The notes below the pieces were generated by a model that worked only from the letters and a program-made list of their open reading frames with translations, was not told the origin of the DNA and made no database searches. Positions 58,574-64,000 of a stretch of DNA of 64,000 bases are shown here, one piece after another (position 1 is the stretch's first letter; each line of letters opens with the position of its first letter). This DNA is from Rhizobium esperanzae (lineage in GTDB: Bacteria; Pseudomonadota; Alphaproteobacteria; Rhizobiales; Rhizobiaceae), in the NCBI RefSeq assembly GCF_014197615.1, contig NZ_JACIFY010000004.1, positions 248,001 through 312,000 of the forward strand. The letters are read 5' to 3'. The position numbers and the translations under genes were made by a program.

Positions 58574-59589
58574 TCAGCGATCACGTGTTCGGGCCGAAAG
58601 CAACGCGCACGTTCGCGCAGGCCGCGGAATCGTATCTGAAAGCTGGCGGGGAGATGCGATACATCGGCACGCTTGAAGGCGGGCTGCTCAAGCATTTCTA
58701 CAACAGTCCACTCAAAGACATCCAGCAGGACGACCTCGACGCGGCCGGCCGCACCCTCTACCCGACCGCTCTCCCTGAGACGCGCAACCGCCAATGCTAT
58801 ACGCCGTTCATTGCCGTCTGGAACCATGCGGTAAAGAACGGCTGGGCTGATATGCGCCTCTGGTCGCGACCGAAGAAGCCGAAGGGCACGAACGTCGTGC
58901 GGCTGGCAAAGCGCCGCGCCGGTACATTCCCCGTTGAATATGAGCACGCCGCTAGGTTCATTGCGGCGATGTCGCCAGGACCGGCCACTCTCATGACGGC
59001 GCTATTCTACACCGGCATGCGACCAATCGAGATATTTGCCTTGGAGGCCAACGAAGTAAACATCGCTGGCCGATGGATCACGCTTACGAAGACAAAGACC
59101 GGCGAGCCGCGCGGCATCCCAATTCACGAGTTCCTTGCGCCGATTTTGGAATCGCTCCTGAAGCGAAACTCACTGGCGGATGACGCGCGCCTCTTCCGGA
59201 CGCCGAAGGGCGAGCCATATGAGGCAATCGTAAAGCTAGATGAAGAAGGCGGGGGCGGCGGACTGAAGACCGCAATCAACGGCGCTCGCCGTAGGTCAGG
59301 CATTCGGGACATCGCGCCATACACTGGTCGCCACTCGTGCTCGACTGGCCTCGTCGTCGCTGGCGTGCACCCGCACATAAAGGATCAAATACTCGGCCAC
59401 GCAGCGGACGATATGAGCAGGCACTATACCAACGTGCCACAGGCGCCCCTGATCGAGGCAATCAACAAGCTGCCAGTTCCCGATCTTTGGAAATCCTTAC
59501 CGTGGGTTGATAACGCCCTTGAGTGGTCTGGCAGGTTCGCCGAGGGAATGGGCAAGAGGACGGATTTGGAGAAGAGGAGGGAAGCGTGA
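58435..59589 (+). CDS. int: Tyrosine recombinase (phage integrase)
   Basis: 384 residues. Catalytic domain from about 165: Arg196 in YTGMRPIEI, Arg299 in YTGRHSCST (the usual His three residues before it is Tyr296), His322 in ILGHA, and nucleophile Tyr331 in SRHYTNV. About 50 residues follow the Tyr. Acts at the tRNA-Thr site found 480 nt downstream. Confidence 0.92.
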   Translation: MPLKLYKRGKVWWITGTVHGQAIRESTRAHDKEVAEAIRIKREAGLVSDHVFGPKATRTFAQAAESYLKAGGEMRYIGTLEGGLLKHFYNSPLKDIQQDDLDAAGRTLYPTALPETRNRQCYTPFIAVWNHAVKNGWADMRLWSRPKKPKGTNVVRLAKRRAGTFPVEYEHAARFIAAMSPGPATLMTALFYTGMRPIEIFALEANEVNIAGRWITLTKTKTGEPRGIPIHEFLAPILESLLKRNSLADDARLFRTPKGEPYEAIVKLDEEGGGGGLKTAINGARRRSGIRDIAPYTGRHSCSTGLVVAGVHPHIKDQILGHAADDMSRHYTNVPQAPLIEAINKLPVPDLWKSLPWVDNALEWSGRFAEGMGKRTDLEKRREA

Positions 59590-59951
59590 GAAGCGATAGA
59601 CATTGGGAAAACAACCAAGAAAATGTCACCGGCCGCGAGATACTCATTGAGGAGCTTGGCGCTAGCGAAGCCGGCAGAATATTGGTTGCGCTCGGAAGGA
59701 AGGGATGGGGTCTTTGGCCTACTGCTGATCGCCGCAAAGTCCTTGAGCAAGAACTTGATGCCGACAGGCTAGAGCGTCACGGAAAATTAATTCGCAGCGC
59801 AGCGTCGAGACTAGCGGAAGGGCGATATGGGGAACCGACACAGCTATCAGAAGATATATTGGAAATTCCAGTTCGTCCTCCGCTAAAGAACAAAACAGAA
59901 TGGCGAGATAGGTGCCCGCACCTGGAAGGCGGAAAGCTTCAGGACGAATAA
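59586..59951 (+). CDS. Unknown protein behind the integrase
   Basis: 121 residues from GTG 59586, with AGGAGG 7 nt upstream and a GTGA overlap with the integrase stop. Charged helical protein (GREILIEELGASEAGRILVALGRKGWGLWP, LEQELDADRLERHGKLIRSAASRLAEG). No family recognised; the last gene before the terminator and attachment site. Confidence 0.65.
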   Translation: MRSDRHWENNQENVTGREILIEELGASEAGRILVALGRKGWGLWPTADRRKVLEQELDADRLERHGKLIRSAASRLAEGRYGEPTQLSEDILEIPVRPPLKNKTEWRDRCPHLEGGKLQDE

Positions 59952-59974
59952 CCCGCTCCGGCGGGTTTCTTTTT
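59951..59974 (+). terminator. Intrinsic terminator of the integrase operon
   Basis: ACCCGC-TCCG-GCGGGT stem-loop followed by TTCTTTTT, directly after the last stop codon. Confidence 0.9.
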
Positions 59975-60068
59975 GCCAACTCACCTCATTTGTACAAAAC
60001 TTGTACACGCGAATTCTTCAGGCACCGCTTCGCCATACTATCCAAGGAGAAATAGACCTTAAACAATT

Positions 60069-60116
60069 CCCTTGGTAAGGGTGAGGTCGGTGGTTCAATC
60101 CCACTCGGCAGCACCA
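60069..60116 (+). tRNA. 3' half of tRNA-Thr(GGT): prophage attachment site
   Basis: Anticodon arm CCCTTGGTAAGGG with GGT anticodon, variable region AGGTC, T arm GGTGG-TTCAATC-CCACT, 3' acceptor strand CGGCAGC and encoded ACCA. The 5' half (acceptor, D arm) is absent upstream. It is the duplicated core left when the phage integrated; the complete tRNA-Thr gene should stand at the other prophage end. Confidence 0.85.
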
Positions 60117-60385
60117 GTTTTCTTGTGGGGCACATGCCCTCACCGACTGTATAAGTCGGTTTGAAAATGCAGACAGAGCAAAAACCTCAACAGATTGAAC
60201 TCGCTCCGCTGGAATGCTGTGAATATTTGCAAAGGACAGCCAAACCCGGTGACAGCAAAACGAATTGAACGCGCATTCGATCGACAAACCGACGAAGCCA
60301 CGAGATCGTTCAAGCTCTCTAGGCAGGGCTAGCCCGTAGCCACTCGTTGTGATTGAATGCTGCGCGCAGGAGTTGGGAGACTTCA

Positions 60386-61165
60386 ATGCAGGCAGATTTG
60401 ATCTATGACGTTGGTGTAAACGACGGGTCGGACTCCAGCTATTACCTGGGAAAGGGCTTTCGCGTTGTCGGCATTGAAGCTCATCCAGGTTTAGCGCAAA
60501 CGCTTCAGCAGCGATTTTCATCCGAAATTGCTGCTGGACGATACACTTTGCTAAACCTTGGTGTGGCCGACCAAGATGGTACCATGCCATTCTGGGTTTG
60601 CGACGATGTATCGGAATGGTCGTCATTCAACCGAGACATCGCTTCCCGCGATGGTTCCCGGCACCATGAGGTGCACGTCTCAACGCGACCGTTTATTCAC
60701 ATTTTGGCTGAGCACGGCGTGCCCTACTATTGCAAGATCGATATCGAAGGGAACGATCGATTTTGTCTTGATGGAATATCTCCGAACGACGCGCCTGCGT
60801 TTGTTTCGATCGAAATGTCCCACCGGAACGGAAGTCGCGATTTGGCGCAACTTGAGGCATTGGGATATCGTCGTTTCAAGATATTGAATCAACTTAATTT
60901 CACTCCAGCGCTCCCCTGGTTAGTTTCGCTATCGCGACCAGCAAGAGTGAAGCGGCGCTTGGATCGGTTCTACTCGTCGCGATTTGGCAAGCGCGAGGAC
61001 GAAGGATGGGTATTCCCGCCTGGATCGTCAGGGCCCTTTGCAGACGGAACCCCTGGCCGATGGCAGTCCCTGGCACAAGCCATTGCAACATGGGGGAAAC
61101 TTAAAAAAATATCCGACAAAGCCGGATCGCTCAACGTTTGGTTCGACATCCATGCCACCCGGTAG
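60386..61165 (+). CDS. FkbM-family methyltransferase
   Basis: 259 residues from ATG 60386 (GGGAG upstream; an earlier ATG at 60353 has no ribosome site). SAM-binding motif DVGVNDGSDSSYYLGKG (8-24) and GIEAHP, then KIDIEGND, the catalytic-domain mark of FkbM enzymes, which usually O-methylate sugars or small molecules. It lies in host DNA beyond the attachment site; rhizobia use such genes in polysaccharide modification. Confidence 0.85.
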   Translation: MQADLIYDVGVNDGSDSSYYLGKGFRVVGIEAHPGLAQTLQQRFSSEIAAGRYTLLNLGVADQDGTMPFWVCDDVSEWSSFNRDIASRDGSRHHEVHVSTRPFIHILAEHGVPYYCKIDIEGNDRFCLDGISPNDAPAFVSIEMSHRNGSRDLAQLEALGYRRFKILNQLNFTPALPWLVSLSRPARVKRRLDRFYSSRFGKREDEGWVFPPGSSGPFADGTPGRWQSLAQAIATWGKLKKISDKAGSLNVWFDIHATR

Positions 61166-61248
61166 TGGGAGCATTAGAAGGAAAGAAGCGAACACCAAGC
61201 CAAGATTACACCGACGCATCGGCCAGCATCAACTGGGCTTGCTTGGCA

Positions 61249-61256
61249 TATTCTGT
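61249..61256 (+). repeat. IS66 target duplication, left copy
   Basis: TATTCTGT, identical to 63815-63822. Confidence 0.95.
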
Positions 61257-61281
61257 GTAAGCATACGGTGAAGGCCGCAGG

Positions 61282-62937
61282 TCAGGCCGCTTGAGCGTTG
61301 ATGGTCGGCGGTGTCCAATTCCACGGAAGTAGTTGCTCCAGCCTCGTAACTGGCGTTTCGGCGATGCGGGCCAGAACGTCGGCAAGCCATGCCTGCGGAT
61401 CGATATCGTTGAGCTTCGCCGTCATGATCAATGTGGCCATGAAGGCGGCACGATCTGCACCGCGGTCTGATCCAGCGAAGAGCCAGGACTTCCTGCCAAG
61501 TGCGAAGCCTCGCAGGGCTCGCTCGGCGGCGTTGTTCGTCAGGCAAATCCGGCCGTCGTCTAGGAATGACGTGAAGCCATCCCATCGCTTGAGCATGTAA
61601 TCGATCGCCTCTGCGACAGGAGAACTGCGCGACAGTTTTGCCCGCTCGGTTTGAAGCCAGGCCTGCAGATCGTCGACGAACGGCAGGCTGTCTTTACGTC
61701 GACGCTCCAAGCGTTGATCAGCGGGAAGACCGTTTATATCCCGCTCGATATTGAACAGAGCGTCGATCCGTTTTACGGCTTCCAGCGCCATCGGCGAGAT
61801 CGGCGCGGCGTTCTTTCCACGCTTGGCGTTCGCGGCAATGTCAGCGAGCACGAAGAATTTGCGCCGCGAGTGAGCCCAGCAAAGTGCCTGCGTCAGGGGA
61901 CCGGGATCGCGGTCTACCTTGAACAACGGATTGTAGCCACCATAGGCATCCGCCTGCAGAATGCCGGTGAAGGTCTTCAGGTGGCGTTCCGGATGCTCCT
62001 GCCGTCGATCTCGCGAGGCATAGTAGAGGCCGGCCGGCGGTGAGAGGCCTCCGAACGGTCGATCGTCCCGGACATAGGTCCAGATGCGACCCGTATCGGT
62101 CTTTCCCTTCGCCAGGATTGGCACGGTCGTGTCGTCGCCATGCAGACGTTCGGCGGCAAGGACATGCGCTTCGATCAGAGAGTGAAGTGGCTTCAACGCC
62201 GCGGCGCATGCTCCGACCTGATCGGCCAGTGTCGACAAGCTGAGGTCTATACCCTCGCGGGCATAGCGTTCGCTTTGGCGGTTGAGCGGCTGGTGCTGGG
62301 CGAACTTCTCGAACAGGATCATTGCCAGCAGGTTCGGCCCTGCAAAACCGCGGGGCGTCACATGGAAAGGTGCTGGTGGCTGCGTAATCTTCTCGCACTC
62401 GCGGCAAGTGAACTTCTCCCGCACCGTCTGGATAACCTTCCAATGGCGCGGAACGACCTCCAGGGTCTCGGTGATGTCCTCACCGAGCTTCGACAGTTTG
62501 GTCGATCCACAGCAGGCACACTTCGTGGGAGCGGTGATGAGGACGCGCTCGCGTGGCAGATGTTCAGGAAACGGTTTGCGTGATGGGCGCTTGCGCTCGA
62601 AGGCTTTGACGGCTGAGGCTTTGGCTGCGATTTCCGCGGCCAATTCATCTTCACCGGCGTCTGCTTCGAACTCCTCGAGCTGCAGTTCCATCTGCTCGAG
62701 GAGCCGCGCCTTACGCTCGGACCGGCTGCCGTAGAGTTCGCGGCGAACCTTGTCGATCTCCAGCTTCAGTCGCGCGATCAGCGCTTCGGAATGCGATACG
62801 AGTGCGTTTGCGCTGGCGGCTTCTGCCTTGGCAGTCGCTGCTTCAGCCTCGGCGGCAATACGCCGAGCGCGTTCCTGAGCCAGCAGTGCAAGTGCACTGG
62901 AAAGGTCCTCCGGAAGCTCTTCGGTCGCATTGCTCAT
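61282..62937 (-). CDS. tnpC: IS66 transposase (TnpC)
   Basis: 551 residues. N-terminal coiled coil (20-90), zinc finger CACCGSTK-CREC (about 138-182), and a DDE domain with ADAYGGYN, CWAHSRRKFF and NNAAERALRG. The C-terminal IS66 tail ends in the usual TPPTIN-like block. Full length for the family. Confidence 0.97.
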   Translation of the reverse strand: MSNATEELPEDLSSALALLAQERARRIAAEAEAATAKAEAASANALVSHSEALIARLKLEIDKVRRELYGSRSERKARLLEQMELQLEEFEADAGEDELAAEIAAKASAVKAFERKRPSRKPFPEHLPRERVLITAPTKCACCGSTKLSKLGEDITETLEVVPRHWKVIQTVREKFTCRECEKITQPPAPFHVTPRGFAGPNLLAMILFEKFAQHQPLNRQSERYAREGIDLSLSTLADQVGACAAALKPLHSLIEAHVLAAERLHGDDTTVPILAKGKTDTGRIWTYVRDDRPFGGLSPPAGLYYASRDRRQEHPERHLKTFTGILQADAYGGYNPLFKVDRDPGPLTQALCWAHSRRKFFVLADIAANAKRGKNAAPISPMALEAVKRIDALFNIERDINGLPADQRLERRRKDSLPFVDDLQAWLQTERAKLSRSSPVAEAIDYMLKRWDGFTSFLDDGRICLTNNAAERALRGFALGRKSWLFAGSDRGADRAAFMATLIMTAKLNDIDPQAWLADVLARIAETPVTRLEQLLPWNWTPPTINAQAA

Positions 62938-62981
62938 GACAGGATGGAATCATATTCGACCCTGTCATTCCAGTGTTTTGC

Positions 62982-63329
62982 TTATCCGGCCGACGTCGGT
63001 CGCCAGGTCCTTTGCGGCATCCGCCAGTCGATACCCTCCAGCAGATAGCCGAGCTGCGCAGGTGTGATCACCACCGTGCCATCGGCTGCCGATGGCCAGA
63101 TGAAGCGTCCGCGCTCCAGCTTCTTCGTGAACAGGCAAGCTCCCTGGCCGTCATGCCAGATCACCTTGATCAGGCCACCACTGCGGCCGCGGAATACGAA
63201 CAGGTGCCCGCACATCGGGTCGCGCTTCAGCGCCTCCTGCACCATGAGCGACAGACCTGGGAAGCCCTTTCGCATGTCGGTATGGCCCGTCGCCAACCAG
63301 ACCTTCACGCCACTCGGAACCGGGATCAT
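62982..63329 (-). CDS. tnpB: IS66 accessory protein TnpB
   Basis: 115 residues from ATG 63329, which matches the usual MIPVPSGVKVWLATGHTDMR start; overlaps tnpA by 4 nt. IS66 Orf2 family, required for transposition, exact role unknown. Confidence 0.95.
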   Translation of the reverse strand: MIPVPSGVKVWLATGHTDMRKGFPGLSLMVQEALKRDPMCGHLFVFRGRSGGLIKVIWHDGQGACLFTKKLERGRFIWPSAADGTVVITPAQLGYLLEGIDWRMPQRTWRPTSAG

Positions 63330-63736
63330 CGACGACCCAGCACACAATCAAGAATGCGGCCAAGCGCTTCCGTGTCGATGTCGCTATCCACGCGGACACG
63401 ACGGCCCCGACCCAGCTCAATCGTTACATCGCTGCGCTTCCGACGAGGATGGGATGTGGTGAGCGGTTCCGGTTGAAGGGGAGAGACTGCCGGCGCGGTC
63501 TCGGACACGATCACCGGCACCAACGTGGTTGCCATCCCGGCCTTCGGCTCCTCGATCCGGCACAGCTCCTTACGCCAACGGAACAGCTGGCTGACATGGA
63601 TACCGGCCGCGCGAGCAATCTCAGAGATAACCGCGTCTGGTTCGAAGCAGGCAGCGACGAGGCGCTCTTTGTCTTCGCGTGACCAGCGCCGACGACGCTC
63701 TACGGACGTGATAACCTCAACGCGATGCTTCGTCAT
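63326..63736 (-). CDS. tnpA: IS66 accessory protein TnpA
   Basis: 136 residues with a transposase-8-like HTH (RRRWSREDKERLVAACFEPDAVISEIARAAGIHVSQLFRWRKEL in pieces: EIARAAGIHVSQLFRW is the recognition part). IS66 Orf1, probably DNA-binding. Confidence 0.95.
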   Translation of the reverse strand: MTKHRVEVITSVERRRRWSREDKERLVAACFEPDAVISEIARAAGIHVSQLFRWRKELCRIEEPKAGMATTLVPVIVSETAPAVSPLQPEPLTTSHPRRKRSDVTIELGRGRRVRVDSDIDTEALGRILDCVLGRR

Positions 63737-63814
63737 ATGACTACTCCTAGTGTTACCACTAGGACTGCCAGTCAGCAGCCCGTCATCGCAAGACGGCCTT
63801 CACCGGGGGCTTAC

Positions 63815-63822
63815 TATTCTGT
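63815..63822 (+). repeat. IS66 target duplication, right copy
   Basis: TATTCTGT, identical to 61249-61256. Confidence 0.95.
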
Positions 63823-64000
63823 CGGCGTGAGATGGATAGTATCAAACGGATCGGTGTGGCCGTTACCAGTGTCGCGTCATGAGGCGGAAGAGCATCACGA
63901 CAAGCTGACGGCGTTCACGGCCGGTACATCCCATCACATTACGGGTTGGTGGGCGACAGCATGGGAAAGCGACTTTCAACGTCACTCCGCGGGAGATGGC
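63823..64000 (+). other. Host DNA at window end, no clear gene
   Basis: An open frame runs from GTG 63827 to the window edge (58 codons) without a ribosome site or recognisable motif. Could be a 5' end of a gene or nothing. Confidence 0.3.

Larger units (their letters stand above)
1..60116. mobile_element. Integrated siphophage (prophage), left end outside window
   Basis: A continuous phage genome: terminase, HK97-type capsid, tail, lysis, replication, recombination and lysogeny modules, ending at a tRNA-Thr 3' half next to the integrase. More than 60 kb is present, and the left attachment site is not seen because the leftmost gene is truncated at position 1. Every module needed for a productive siphophage can be recognised and no core gene is visibly broken, so it may be inducible (inference). 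Confidence 0.95.
61257..63814 (-). mobile_element. Complete IS66-family insertion sequence
   Basis: 2558 bp with terminal inverted repeats GTAAGC-nnn-CGGTGAAGGCCG (61257-61277 and complement of 63794-63814) and perfect 8-bp target duplications. Three genes in the IS66 order. All appear intact, so the element may still be mobile. Confidence 0.97.

Noticed and set aside
60018..60626. Minus-strand frame of 202 codons containing VGLNHRPHPYQG
   Set aside because: This peptide is the reverse translation of a tRNA 3' half, a known false gene; the frame covers the attachment site and opposes the FkbM gene.

Overview
The window is most of an integrated temperate siphophage (prophage) in an alphaproteobacterium, most likely a member of the Rhizobiales, followed by about 4 kb of host chromosome. 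The grounds are a GC-rich composition, HK97-type capsid genes combined with GTA-like tail genes, a GH16 glycanase on a tail protein, an IS66 element of the rhizobial type, and a typical alphaproteobacterial set of phage replication genes. The genus cannot be fixed from the sequence alone. The right boundary is visible: a 3' half of a tRNA-Thr(GGT) gene at 60069-60116, just behind the integrase operon. The left boundary lies outside the window, because the leftmost gene is cut by position 1.

Layout, read right to left because most phage genes are on the minus strand. At 55.7-60.0 kb a rightward group holds a CI-type repressor with intact S24 catalytic residues, small proteins, a nonapeptide-repeat protein, excisionase and integrase. 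At 51.8-52.5 kb sits a second regulator with a helix-turn-helix and an S24-like fold that has lost its catalytic Ser and Lys. From the promoter in front of it a long leftward early region runs from 51.76 to about 30 kb. It encodes a small HTH protein, KOW-like proteins, a recombination set (Sak4-like ATPase, DUF669 ssDNA-binding protein, DEDD exonuclease, Cas4-like nuclease), a sliding clamp, a sigma factor, two helicases, two DNA methyltransferases, a primase-polymerase/helicase with an iteron-like repeat cluster beside it, and a VRR-NUC nuclease.

The late region (29 kb to 4.6 kb) has the classical order HNH, small and large terminase, portal, prohead protease, major capsid protein, connectors, tail tube, two tail chaperones apparently linked by a -1 frameshift, tape measure protein with an embedded lysozyme-like domain, tail tip proteins, a beta-helix tailspike, the lysis genes (holin, signal-anchor GH24 endolysin, Rz/Rz1) and a GH16-bearing tail protein. 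A strong terminator ends it. A separate leftward operon (4.4 kb to the window start) follows, with its own operator. It encodes a trypsin-like protease, a 50-residue membrane peptide, an ExbB/TolQ-like and an ExbD-like protein, and a metallophosphoesterase.

Regulation looks unusually wide. A perfect palindrome ACAAATTTGT recurs seven times, nearly always at the 5' end of a transcription unit and often overlapping a TTGACA -35 box. A different TATAGG repeat family flanks the CI-type gene. Three endonuclease genes with AP2-type DNA-binding tails are inserted at gene junctions without breaking their neighbours. To the right of the attachment site are an FkbM-type methyltransferase and a complete IS66 element (61257-63814) with perfect 8-bp target duplications.
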